DNA from: an uncultured Christensenellaceae bacterium
Lineage (GTDB): Bacteria; Bacillota; Clostridia; Christensenellales; CAG-314
Assembly: GCA_910587795.1 (NCBI GenBank)
Contig: CAJUNH010000006.1
Span: 1-64,000, forward strand
Length of the DNA stretch: 64,000 bases
Direction of reading: 5' to 3'
In this document: piece by piece, positions 28,379 to 35,763 of the stretch
Numbering within the stretch: the stretch's first letter is position 1
How the letters are laid out: every line of letters begins with the position of its first letter
Notes under the pieces: model-generated
What the model saw: the letters and a program-made list of their open reading frames with translations, nothing else
The model's database searches: none
What the model was told of the DNA's origin: nothing
Position numbers and translations under genes: made by a program

Positions 28379-28469
28379 TTATTTCTTTCTCCTTTTTCCT
28401 TAAATGTTATTGGCTCATTTAAAAAATTCGTTGAATTTTTCGGGCATTTGTTTCTTTATGTATGAACAT

Positions 28470-28650
28470 TAAACTTTAGCGCGGCTATGCCGCATAATAA
28501 CCGCCAACAAGCCATAGGCGGAAGCGGCGTCGCAGGCTTCCTTCCGCTTTCCGCCTATGGCAGTCTTTTGTGTAGCTCTTACCGCATTAATCGCAGTTTA
28601 AAACTTTTTTATCACCCTTGCAGGGAGCAGCACCGCCTGCGGCGGAATTA
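28470..28650. other. Hairpin-rich intergenic region, candidate replication origin or packaging signal
   Basis: Three GC-rich hairpins lie in an otherwise AT-rich gap upstream of rep. The first is GCGGC-TAT-GCCGC (28481-28493). The second is a 17-bp stem with one bulged A, arms 28511-28527 and 28544-28561 (GCCATAGGCGGAAGCGG on the left). The third is CCGCC-TGC-GGCGG (28633-28645). Filamentous phages keep plus and minus origins and the packaging hairpin in such a region; the assignment is inference from position and structure. Confidence 0.6.
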
Positions 28651-28670
28651 AAGCCGGTAAGACGGTCGGT

Positions 28671-28910
28671 TTATTGCTTCTTTCGCTCGTTCGCTGCATC
28701 GCGGTATCCGGCTATTATCCCCTTGCTCAAGCGGTCGCCCGTGCGGGCAAGTCGCATAAAGCTGTCAATCGACTTATGTACGGTGTTTTTGCCCTCGTCG
28801 TTCATCTTTACATAGTTTCTGTAAACGTCCACGCCGATGCAGTAACCGCCTGCAAAATCCGTCTTTTGACCTTTATTGTACTTATACTTTTCATCGACTG
28901 TTCTCTGCAT
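28671..28910 (-). CDS. Small element protein of unknown function
   Basis: A 79-aa hydrophilic, basic protein (begins MQRTVDEKYKYNKGQKTDF, ends NERKKQ). No family recognised, no membrane segment, no Cys. AAGGGAG lies 4-5 nt before the ATG. It is located between the 13-bp iteron array and the hairpin region upstream of rep, so a role in replication or its control is possible but unproven. Confidence 0.6.
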   Translation of the reverse strand: MQRTVDEKYKYNKGQKTDFAGGYCIGVDVYRNYVKMNDEGKNTVHKSIDSFMRLARTGDRLSKGIIAGYRDAANERKKQ

Positions 28911-28921
28911 AGACTCCCTTA

Positions 28922-28999
28922 TTAACTACGTGCGTTAGCTCCGGCAAGTGACGGCGCCGTGTTGCCCAAGGCTTTGACCTCGAATATTGACTACGTCGT
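28922..28999. repeat. Iteron array A: six 13-bp units TTGACnnCGnnnn
   Basis: Units start every 13 bp at 28922, 28935, 28948, 28961, 28974 and 28987: TTAACTACGTGCG, TTAGCTCCGGCAA, GTGACGGCGCCGT, GTTGCCCAAGGCT, TTGACCTCGAATA and TTGACTACGTCGT. A seventh, TTAACCCCAAGAT, overlaps the stop of the methyltransferase gene. Consensus [T/G]T[G/A]AC-NN-CG-NNNN, the same as in array B at 34820-34961. Confidence 0.75.
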
Positions 29000-29632
29000 T
29001 TAACCCCAAGATAACGCCATTGCTTCGGCGACTTCGGTAAACGTCTTGCTCCTGTTCTTTTGGCGGTACTTACCGTACGAGTTTTTAAACAGCGGATAGT
29101 TATTAAACGTGTACGTAGACTTTACTACCTTTGTGGGACACAGAAACGGCAAGCCCTTTAACCATAGGTACGTACACTTAGATACCGGCACGCCGAACAT
29201 ATACGGCTGCACTTCTTGAGTACGCTGCGGAAGGTTAAATCTAGACATTGGAACAGGGTTCTCTATACAGATTTTAGGACAATCGGCATAGTATATCTTC
29301 AAGAAGAAGTCGGCAGCCTGTTGACCCGCATTAATTCTTTCCTCGTCGAGTTTGCCGTCCTTGTACAAATTTGCGGCTCCCGCGGTACTCAAATACGTAC
29401 ATGGCGGAAACGCCAATATTAGGTCCCACGGCCCCTCAAGCGTATGTAGCTGTCCGTCGCAGGTTCTGAAACTGCACCTACCGTTTAGCAACGGTTCCAC
29501 GTCCGCCCATATATGCCACTCCGGTTTATCTCCCGAACAAAACTCTATATCGCAGGAATACGCTTCGTGTCCTTTATTTCTAAACGCAATACATACTCTT
29601 TGGCTTTCCTCGCAAGCGACTAATACTTTCAT
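29000..29632 (-). CDS. DNA cytosine-methyltransferase-like protein
   Basis: A 210-aa protein of the phage-associated family beginning VLVACEESQRV (motif I variant), with FPPCTYLSTAG (motif IV, Pro-Pro-Cys at ~95) and ENPVPMS (motif VI, Glu-Asn-Pro at ~140). These are the catalytic motifs of C5-cytosine methyltransferases, but the protein is about half the usual size and has no clear target recognition domain. It may protect element DNA from host restriction. GGAGGGAGA precedes the ATG, which overlaps the upstream stop (ATGA). Confidence 0.75.
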   Translation of the reverse strand: MKVLVACEESQRVCIAFRNKGHEAYSCDIEFCSGDKPEWHIWADVEPLLNGRCSFRTCDGQLHTLEGPWDLILAFPPCTYLSTAGAANLYKDGKLDEERINAGQQAADFFLKIYYADCPKICIENPVPMSRFNLPQRTQEVQPYMFGVPVSKCTYLWLKGLPFLCPTKVVKSTYTFNNYPLFKNSYGKYRQKNRSKTFTEVAEAMALSWG

Positions 29633-30060
29633 TCTCCCTCCGTAGGCGCGACGTCTGTTGTAACAGGTACCGGCAAGTTCGTTTTTTCGGTATCTGCAGG
29701 CGGATGCAGCTGCGCATCCAATTCTTTTTGTACTTCTTTTTCGTCCTTGACGTCTAATTCCAGCTTCTTAAGCTCTGTCAGGAACTGCGCCTTGTACTGC
29801 TTAAGCAATCGTTTGGCAATACGATTATATCCGAAGAACCCTCTGCGCGGAACGTACACTCGGCTGCGGAAATGCAGCTCGAAGTTTTTAATACCTACTT
29901 CGAGGATCCGTTCCGTAAGGCTTATATCTAATTCCTCAAGATATTGCTGCAGCAACGTCTTTGCCATTACGTCGTACTGCTTTTCCGTAAGCAAATTACG
30001 GTTAGAAAACAAATCCCCGTACAACCCATAATATTTTGCATTTAAATCGCTTAATATCAT
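29629..30060 (-). CDS. Element protein of unknown function downstream of zot
   Basis: A 143-aa soluble protein, helical in its first ~110 residues (LLTEKQYDVMAKTLLQQYLEEL, FGYNRIAKRLLKQYKAQFLTEL), with a Pro/Thr-rich tail. No family recognised. The ATG directly follows the stop of the Zot-like gene, and its own stop overlaps the methyltransferase start, so it is translationally coupled on both sides. It may act in assembly because of its place next to zot. Confidence 0.6.
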   Translation of the reverse strand: MILSDLNAKYYGLYGDLFSNRNLLTEKQYDVMAKTLLQQYLEELDISLTERILEVGIKNFELHFRSRVYVPRRGFFGYNRIAKRLLKQYKAQFLTELKKLELDVKDEKEVQKELDAQLHPPADTEKTNLPVPVTTDVAPTEGE

Positions 30061-30918
30061 CTAAGCACAGCTCCTTCTAATTACGTTTCCTTGTTTATCC
30101 CGTTTGATCTCGTTCGGCCAATAGTTTTCTGGTGCCGTCTGGCTATATCTAAATTTCATAGCAAGCAATTCGTCATCGTCTCTTGCACCGTACATATGCT
30201 GCTGCATAGAAAACTGTCGCCGCACAGGGATAAATTGTGCGCGGTAGCATTTACTTTCGTAATGTTCGAATACATTCCCCAAATAATCCAAAGTCTTTGT
30301 TTCACAATGACGGGTGTCTCCGTTATCTATAAAACTTTCGACGTACTTCCAATCGTCGAACTCTTTATACGTCCATCGGCTTGCGACTATATTTCCCATT
30401 TTATCCGTAAAGTTATGCATGTTTTCTACATACACGAATCTATGTATTAACTCTCGGATATTCTTATGGACCAAAATTGGACGTTGGGAATCGAGTAAAA
30501 TATCTAAATCGAAATGCCCATGCTCCTCAAAAAACCGACTTACCCACTCAGGTATACCGCCGGTATGATTACTGTCGTAATATCTTTGCGCCTCGGATAA
30601 GTAAATCCGACTACATGGAAGAACAGGCAACGTATCAACGAATTCGTTTTCAACCCCCATATGAAAACCGTCCATATAGTACGAGCCGACATACTGGTTA
30701 TACCCAACTTGAAAACACGTTTTAAAGTTCGAATATACCGGACTTTGTGCAGGCAATGCAAATCCGAAATCCCCATTGGCATTTATACTCAGCACTTCCT
30801 CACAACATCGTTGATACAATTCCAAATCCGATATGGATCTATTCATATATTGCGTCATATCTGCAACCAGAAAAGCCGTTTTGCCGACGCGCGTTTTACC
30901 TACAACGTGAGTTATCAA
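30061..30918 (-). CDS. Zot/pI-like assembly ATPase
   Basis: A 285-aa protein. P-loop GKTRVGKT (residues 7-14), a strand with an acidic end IYLSEAQRYY (~105-114) and LLDSQRPILVHKNIRELIHRFVYVE (~141-165), the strand-plus-Gln segment and following region typical of Zot/gpI of filamentous phages. In M13, pI is a membrane ATPase that drives extrusion. No membrane helix is visible here, unlike classical pI, so anchoring may come from another protein. The start is TTG (30918) after AGGAG. It is the main marker that the element is inovirus-like. Confidence 0.8.
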   Translation of the reverse strand: MITHVVGKTRVGKTAFLVADMTQYMNRSISDLELYQRCCEEVLSINANGDFGFALPAQSPVYSNFKTCFQVGYNQYVGSYYMDGFHMGVENEFVDTLPVLPCSRIYLSEAQRYYDSNHTGGIPEWVSRFFEEHGHFDLDILLDSQRPILVHKNIRELIHRFVYVENMHNFTDKMGNIVASRWTYKEFDDWKYVESFIDNGDTRHCETKTLDYLGNVFEHYESKCYRAQFIPVRRQFSMQQHMYGARDDDELLAMKFRYSQTAPENYWPNEIKRDKQGNVIRRSCA

Positions 30919-30936
30919 AATTTTTCTCCTAACCTA

Positions 30937-30966
30937 TTGACTTTTTTTCGTTCAATAGTGTATAAT
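30937..30966 (+). promoter_or_regulatory. Rightward promoter opposing the morphogenesis operon
   Basis: TTGACT (30937-30942), an 18-bp spacer and TATAAT (30961-30966). It points against the surrounding genes and is followed within ~70 bp by a terminator. Confidence 0.7.
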
Positions 30967-30972
30967 AATATT

Positions 30973-31037
30973 GTCTTAAAGGCAGATACGCTTTTGCGTA
31001 TCAACCCGGATCAACCGTAAGGGGGTCCGGTTTTTTT
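30973..31037 (+). ncRNA. Candidate ~65-nt RNA with hairpin and terminator
   Basis: Downstream of the promoter at 30937-30966 lie GATACGC-TTTT-GCGTATC (30985-31002, a perfect 7-bp tetraloop stem) and CCGGA...TCCGG followed by seven T (31006-31037). Promoter, hairpin and terminator in 100 bp make a compact transcription unit. It runs antisense to the leftward operon between the 31036-31548 gene and the Zot-like gene. It could be a counter-transcribed regulator or a primer RNA for complementary-strand synthesis. The RNA itself is predicted, not seen. Confidence 0.6.
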
Positions 31038-31548
31038 ATTTTTCATCTTTAAAATGGTTTTCCCACTTTTTGCGCTTATTTTCATAAGTTTGTCGATGCT
31101 GCGGCGTATCGTTATGTACTTCGGATAAAATCTTTTCCAATTCCGACAATGTCAGCCGGTCCTCTGAAGGTCGAAAATCTGCGGAATAAATTGCATTATA
31201 GCTACCGTCTTGCTTTTTAACGCCAAAAAACACCTCGCGTCCGACAATGGAATCTTTAGTCAAAGACGGATGTTCCTTCGGCTTTAAAACTAGATCGGGG
31301 ATAAATGTTTTTCCGATCTTTTCTTCCTTGCCGTCCTTAGAATATATCTTTACAACGGCGATTGCTCCGTCGGAATTACGCCGCAGCACTTCGGCAACCA
31401 TACGTTCCTTGCGTATGTCCGGTCTATTAGTGAAAAATCCGTCCGTCGTTAAATACAGCTTCGTTTCCTGCTGCGCGGCCCGTCTTGCATAACTTGCCCG
31501 AATCGCCCGTTTTTGCGCTTCGGACTTACATTTAAATCCCTTACCCAT
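31036..31548 (-). CDS. Element protein of unknown function upstream of zot
   Basis: A 170-aa protein with a basic N-terminus (GKGFKCKSEAQKRAIRASYARRAAQ) and a basic, helical C-terminus (QTYENKRKKWENHF), with a beta-rich middle (~35-120). No family recognised. The start ATG at 31548 is preferred; a GTG at 31557 is also possible. It overlaps the end of the upstream membrane protein gene by 8 bp, in one morphogenesis operon. The basic ends suggest contact with nucleic acid, which is inference. Confidence 0.6.
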   Translation of the reverse strand: MGKGFKCKSEAQKRAIRASYARRAAQQETKLYLTTDGFFTNRPDIRKERMVAEVLRRNSDGAIAVVKIYSKDGKEEKIGKTFIPDLVLKPKEHPSLTKDSIVGREVFFGVKKQDGSYNAIYSADFRPSEDRLTLSELEKILSEVHNDTPQHRQTYENKRKKWENHFKDEK

Positions 31549-32947
31549 TACCGTCACGCCCTTTCTTTACCGCCCGTACGCCCCAAATAATGAGCCATAT
31601 CGGCAGCGTTACTATGTAGAATATAATTTTTAATATCCACCACAAGATCTTTGCGATAGGTTTTACGAATGCTGCAAGTAAGCTCAGCGCGATCACGCCG
31701 ACTACTATTAAAATAACCCACCAATACTTTGCAAAGAAATCGCCCAAACGCTTAAAGAAATCCGTAATACTATCCCAAAGAGCCTGTAGCTTATCTACAA
31801 TTATTTGTCCTTGATCGTTATCCGGATTGTTTACGCTGCTGCCTGTTTGCTTGTTATCTATTACGCCTAAATTGTATATTAAACCGTTAGACATATATTT
31901 TAACCGTAAAATGGTTACCTCGGAAGTATCACTAAATTTATAAGTCTTACCTGCCAGCCCCATATTTGAAATTTGCAAATCAGTTTTGGCAAACCTCAAT
32001 ACCCATTGTTTATTCTTCAAAATATTTTTAACAGACGTTTCCAATTTTTCATTGCTTATAAACTCATCAATACTTTGAATATCTGTCCACGTATGCGAAA
32101 AAATCGACCACTTAGAATTATTACCCGAATACTGATCACTGTACAAAGTTACACTCGCAACCGAAGTATTACGCAAATACATACCGTTGTCCTTATAAGC
32201 TCCCGAGCTAAACGCCAAGTCGTCTACTAGGCTATAATCTTTTTGAACATACGAAACGTCAGCTTCAAAAAGCTTGTCCATAGAAATGTCCGTACTAAAT
32301 GCCACATAATGAGACGAAGTGTAATTCTCCATTCCAATTCCGCTATCGTAATAACGCAAGTTGCCGACATACTTGCTGACAATCTCTATGGAATCTGCAT
32401 GTTCTTCCATATATGTAAGCCCTTTGTCAGTCGTTTTAACGGTAAAAAGTTTTTCAATGCCATACACTATAGTTTTAGCAACATTACCGTTATCGAACTG
32501 CTTATCCCAAGGGCGCGCAAGCTGCACGATCAAGTAGTGACGCTCTGCATCGGATACGAGCGGTAGCTCCTCGACTTTGTATTTCTCAAGCGTACCGTTA
32601 CGATCAAGCAACGTAAGCTTGTAATCCTTAGGCGCGAGATTATCTCCGATCGTCTGACTTATCCTAACCTCGCTTGCGGTAAACTTACCGGCTTGAGGTT
32701 GGTAGACGTACAGGAACAACTCACCGGCATTACTCTCGGCAATTTGGATCACGTCCATTACTTTGTCTTTATCCGTCAGCTTGTCCTTAGAGGGATACTC
32801 ACTTACGTCAAACGTTTCATCTTTTTGCAAATCTTCCAAAACACCCGTATAGATTGTTTCGGAGGCGGCAAAGGCTATGCCCGACGGGACACAGCCTAAA
32901 CTTACTACTATTAAGATTAACGCTAATATTAAAGATATCTTTCTCAT
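31541..32947 (-). CDS. Secreted, C-terminally membrane-anchored virion protein candidate
   Basis: A 468-aa protein. The signal peptide (residues 1-28) ends in IAFAAS; a ~370-residue extracellular domain of mixed beta type follows. Two hydrophobic segments near the C-terminus (~405-424, YWWVILIVVGVIALSLLAAF, and ~430-455) lead to a basic end. This layout (secreted head, C-terminal anchor) recalls the pIII/pVI minor coat proteins at the tip of filamentous phages, but sequence family is not recognised. Its ATG overlaps the stop of the 49-codon gene (ATGA). Confidence 0.6.
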   Translation of the reverse strand: MRKISLILALILIVVSLGCVPSGIAFAASETIYTGVLEDLQKDETFDVSEYPSKDKLTDKDKVMDVIQIAESNAGELFLYVYQPQAGKFTASEVRISQTIGDNLAPKDYKLTLLDRNGTLEKYKVEELPLVSDAERHYLIVQLARPWDKQFDNGNVAKTIVYGIEKLFTVKTTDKGLTYMEEHADSIEIVSKYVGNLRYYDSGIGMENYTSSHYVAFSTDISMDKLFEADVSYVQKDYSLVDDLAFSSGAYKDNGMYLRNTSVASVTLYSDQYSGNNSKWSIFSHTWTDIQSIDEFISNEKLETSVKNILKNKQWVLRFAKTDLQISNMGLAGKTYKFSDTSEVTILRLKYMSNGLIYNLGVIDNKQTGSSVNNPDNDQGQIIVDKLQALWDSITDFFKRLGDFFAKYWWVILIVVGVIALSLLAAFVKPIAKILWWILKIIFYIVTLPIWLIIWGVRAVKKGRDGNG

Positions 32948-33093
32948 TTTTTCCTCTTAGCCTCCAACGTTACCAAAACGGGCATTACTACAAAAAAGAC
33001 AAGTACAAATGCTATCGCCCCGGCAACAGCCCACCAAAACTGCGTAGGAGTTAAACGTTCGCCCAGCCAGGTATAGCGCAGGGATATTTCCAT
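32944..33093 (-). CDS. 49-aa single-TM protein, candidate inovirus coat protein
   Basis: It is a 49-codon ORF. Residues ~1-19 are amphipathic with Glu2 and Glu12, residues ~20-41 form one hydrophobic helix (WWAVAGAIAFVLVFFVVMPV), and the C-terminus is basic (EAKRKK). This acidic-hydrophobic-basic order and the size match mature major coat proteins of filamentous phages (46-50 aa), though no cleavable signal peptide is seen. AGGGG lies 3 nt before the ATG; 11 bp separate it from the upstream gene and it overlaps the next start. It could instead be a pVII/pIX-type minor coat protein. Confidence 0.6.
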   Translation of the reverse strand: MEISLRYTWLGERLTPTQFWWAVAGAIAFVLVFFVVMPVLVTLEAKRKK

Positions 33094-33104
33094 ATCCCCT
33101 GTAA

Positions 33105-34520
33105 CTAAAAATTTCGGCTATACTCATCCTCCGTTTTGAGTAATACGGGGTTGACGTTTTTACTTAACGCTTCGGAGAGTTTCGTTCCCCAATCGCAGAC
33201 ATATACCGCATATACTTCGCCGTCTACAATAAACGTTATCTTACAGCGGATAATATCGAATTTCGCCGTCAGCGTAATATCTTCGCTAACAGGTTGGTTG
33301 TTATACTCGCCGTCGTTATAGTACCACCCTATAAACAAATGGCCCTCTTTTTCAGGAGTTATGTCGGGAAGCGTTACTGCCGAGCCTATCGCCACCCAAA
33401 CGGTAGAAACGGTTGTGCCTTCGGATACGAACGTAACGGAAACTTCTGCACGTTCCCACACGGCAAACAATGTTATTACCGCGCCGTCGTCGGCAGTTAA
33501 GTTTTTGACTGACGCACTATTAGAATAAGCAATGTTTCCGTTTGGGTAAGTAGACCAACCTTGAAAAGCGTAATGCTCTTTGGTAAACGCATTGGCTGTT
33601 AGAGCTTTACTTTTGTCGTACGTCATTGCTTCGTTTGCCATACTGCCGCTTCCGCCGTTTGCGTCAAACCGTATTTCGTACGTATTAGCGCGGAAACCTG
33701 CATATAACGTAATGTTTCCGGTTACAGTACTTGCCGTATATTTGTTGGTACACGCTTCGTCCGTATACCAACCCGTAAACGTGTAACCCGTTTTAACGGG
33801 TGGAGTAGGCAGCGGATCTGTTTTTACAAACGTAACGGAGATTACCTTGGAATAACGTGCGCCGTCTTTTACTAATACAAATTTATAAGTACCCGGTTCT
33901 GTTATTTCTAAATAAGTCGACGCTCCATTAGCGTAATTTACCGTAACGTATGACCAGTCTTTTCCATTGACGGAATATACTACATCGCAAGAATTAACAA
34001 TCATTGAACGGATTCCAACATAAAGATGATCCGATACGACTTTAACAGGGGCAGATACGACAGCGCACTCGTTGATACAAAAACCGCCAAGTTCATTAAA
34101 ATTCAGTTCCACTATACCTTCCGGATTCTGTCCGGAATACTGTTTTACAGAATCCGTGACGGAATGCGAAAAACGGTAGCCGCCTGAAGATAGCCCGACA
34201 TTATTGACATCATCTACGTCTGTGACAGACGCTGCCGAATACGTTTCGCCTGAGTTAAGCATATCTGCCGAAGCAAACACGTACTTTTCCGCAATAACCG
34301 CTTGCGGCTGCTCGTCCCCGTTCTCGATAGGCTTGTCCGCTCCGCAGCGAATGCACTTGTTGTCCTCGCCGTAGTCGTGCTTAAACAGGCAGACTGCATT
34401 AACGTCTTTGACGGCGGCAACTATTAGCCATGCCAGTACCGCTAAAATGAGGACAATAGCAATACCTGCAAACCACCACTTAACGTTATCTTTCTTTTCG
34501 TGAATAGTTAATTTTGACAT
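33105..34520 (-). CDS. Membrane-anchored protein with InlB-type repeats, adsorption protein candidate
   Basis: A 471-aa protein. An N-terminal membrane anchor (residues ~14-36) is followed by a short Cys motif (CLFKHDYGEDNKCIRCG), a beta domain (~75-225), then three InlB B-repeat/Flg_new modules (~235-300, ~300-375, ~375-440), recognisable by GYTFTGWYTDEACTNKY, AFQGWSTYPNGNIAYS and GHLFIGWYYNDGEYN. The type II anchor puts the repeats outside the cell or on the virion. Its place before the coat gene suggests a receptor-binding role. Similar repeats occur in the host protein at 62121-63683. Confidence 0.65.
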   Translation of the reverse strand: MSKLTIHEKKDNVKWWFAGIAIVLILAVLAWLIVAAVKDVNAVCLFKHDYGEDNKCIRCGADKPIENGDEQPQAVIAEKYVFASADMLNSGETYSAASVTDVDDVNNVGLSSGGYRFSHSVTDSVKQYSGQNPEGIVELNFNELGGFCINECAVVSAPVKVVSDHLYVGIRSMIVNSCDVVYSVNGKDWSYVTVNYANGASTYLEITEPGTYKFVLVKDGARYSKVISVTFVKTDPLPTPPVKTGYTFTGWYTDEACTNKYTASTVTGNITLYAGFRANTYEIRFDANGGSGSMANEAMTYDKSKALTANAFTKEHYAFQGWSTYPNGNIAYSNSASVKNLTADDGAVITLFAVWERAEVSVTFVSEGTTVSTVWVAIGSAVTLPDITPEKEGHLFIGWYYNDGEYNNQPVSEDITLTAKFDIIRCKITFIVDGEVYAVYVCDWGTKLSEALSKNVNPVLLKTEDEYSRNF

Positions 34521-34711
34521 TACTTGTTACCTCCCTTTCTGTTTGGCATATTTGCCGTCTTGTCTTGCATTTTTTTAAGTCCGGCTTTAAAGCTTTCCTT
34601 AATTGATTCCGACTTACACTCTATACGCTTGCCTGCCATGCATGCCGCATATCCCTGTGCCTGGTAATACGCCCTCTTTTGCGCAGGGGTGTATTTCTTT
34701 TTGTTTGCCAT
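34520..34711 (-). CDS. Small basic element protein
   Basis: A 63-aa protein, very basic, starting MANKKKYTPAQKRAYYQAQG, with a ribbon of Lys/Arg to its end. No membrane segment, so it is not an obvious coat protein. AGGAG lies 11 nt upstream. Its stop overlaps the start of the next gene, making it the first gene of the structural operon. Possibly a DNA-binding packaging protein; the family is not recognised. Confidence 0.6.
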   Translation of the reverse strand: MANKKKYTPAQKRAYYQAQGYAACMAGKRIECKSESIKESFKAGLKKMQDKTANMPNRKGGNK

Positions 34712-34819
34712 AATTGTTACAATCTCCTTTTAATTTATTTTCCACGACATATGCCGTTGGATTAAAAATAAAAAAGGGTTCACTCGTACTGAATTGCTAT
34801 TCAGATTTTAGATTAATTA

Positions 34820-34961
34820 TTGACGCAGCTTATAGACTACGTTTGTTGACCGCGCCGCATCGCCCCGGGACGTAACCTCCACGTTCGCACCGATCGTTGA
34901 CGCAGCTTGTTGACATCGATGTTTGAATACATGCAGTGACACCGTTTATTGACCGCGCATT
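34820..34961. repeat. Iteron array B: eleven 13-bp units TTGACnnCGnnnn
   Basis: Units start at 34820, 34833, 34846, 34859, 34872, 34885 (12 bp), 34897, 34910, 34923, 34936 and 34949. Clear members are TTGACGCAGCTTA, TAGACTACGTTTG, TTGACCGCGCCGC, TTGACGCAGCTTG, TTGACATCGATGT, GTGACACCGTTTA and TTGACCGCGCATT; units 4-6 are degenerate. It fills the noncoding gap before the structural operon and ends at the stop of the 34960 gene. Same consensus as array A. Confidence 0.75.
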
Positions 34962-35160
34962 ACTTAACAACTTTGCCGACGCTTTGCAGCAGTTGAGATA
35001 TCTCGGATACGGTTTCTTGTACGAATACAAATCCACCGCCGATAAAATAAACCGCATAACGCCATTCGTTCTTGCTGTACTTTTCGTAGGAAAAGTCCGC
35101 AACCTTATCTAGATTGACAAGAATCAAGTTACCGTTAATGTCCGTTAGTCTTAGAAACAT
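34960..35160 (-). CDS. Small element protein of unknown function
   Basis: A 66-aa protein, beta then helix: FLRLTDINGNLILVNLDKV at the start and a hydrophobic FIGGGFVFV in the middle, ending in a helix (VSEISQLLQSVGKVV). No family recognised. GAGG lies 9 nt before the chosen ATG, which overlaps the 3' end of the upstream zinc-ribbon gene by 26 bp. The fold could suit a small DNA-binding or virion protein. Confidence 0.6.
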   Translation of the reverse strand: MFLRLTDINGNLILVNLDKVADFSYEKYSKNEWRYAVYFIGGGFVFVQETVSEISQLLQSVGKVVK

Positions 35161-35320
35161 CTTTTTCACCTCTTAATTTTTTGTAGCATTTTTCGCATAA
35201 ATGTCTGCCGTCGGATGCTGAACTGTAATGAATTCGAGTTCCGCAGCCATCACATATCATTACAGTTCGAGTGATACAGCGGAGATACCCCCGCGGACGT
35301 TCTTTTAATTGTTTGTACAT
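35135..35320 (-). CDS. Small zinc-ribbon-like element protein
   Basis: A 61-aa protein with two CxxC pairs: CDGCG (residues ~23-27) and CEKCY (~42-46), separated by ~15 residues, one likely zinc site. The start MYKQLKERPRGYL at 35320 follows GCGAGG by 6 nt. No specific family recognised. A regulatory or nucleic-acid binding role is plausible but unproven. Confidence 0.6.
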   Translation of the reverse strand: MYKQLKERPRGYLRCITRTVMICDGCGTRIHYSSASDGRHLCEKCYKKLRGEKDVSKTNGH

Positions 35321-35379
35321 TTTTACCTCGCTTAAAGCAAAAAGAGTGGCAGACACAGCCCTACCACCCTCCAAACTGT

Positions 35380-35688
35380 TTACGCAGACTTACCCGACTT
35401 AAGAGGCTTAATCTCTACAGGTACGACTTTCTCATAAGTAGAGCCGTCACTGCGTTTCTTTTGCTTTGTATCGAACTCAAATGTTACAAGCGTTCCCGCC
35501 GGCAGTACTTCTAAAATGCCGGGTTGCAAATACGTAGTTCGCAATACGGGTTCGTCAACGTATAATGTGCCGTCCGGCTTTTCAACAGGATCGTTGACTT
35601 GTGCTATTACATGCTTAATAAGCGTAGTTGCGTCTTTACCTTGACCGATAACCTGTTCCACACCTTGCAAATAAATACCTTTTTTCAT
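35380..35688 (-). CDS. Candidate ssDNA-binding protein (pV-like position)
   Basis: A 102-aa beta-rich protein beginning MKKGIYLQGVEQVIGQGKD and ending KVVPVEIKPLKSGKSA. Size, position upstream of the structural genes and the beta-strand pattern are like the gene V ssDNA-binding proteins of filamentous phages, but I cannot show homology. GGAG lies 6 nt before the ATG; a longer in-frame reading lacks a ribosome site. Confidence 0.5.
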   Translation of the reverse strand: MKKGIYLQGVEQVIGQGKDATTLIKHVIAQVNDPVEKPDGTLYVDEPVLRTTYLQPGILEVLPAGTLVTFEFDTKQKKRSDGSTYEKVVPVEIKPLKSGKSA

Positions 35689-35763
35689 AGTTACTCCTTC
35701 GTCCAACCTTCCTACGGTTGCGACATTAAATTTATTTACCACAGCCGTTTCGGCTAATAGCAT

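Noticed and set aside
34520..34711. 63-aa basic protein as the major coat protein
   Set aside because: It has no hydrophobic helix; the 49-aa protein fits much better.
34830..35102. Open frame across iteron array B
   Set aside because: It has no ribosome site or sensible composition, and the 13-bp period is incompatible with a coding repeat.
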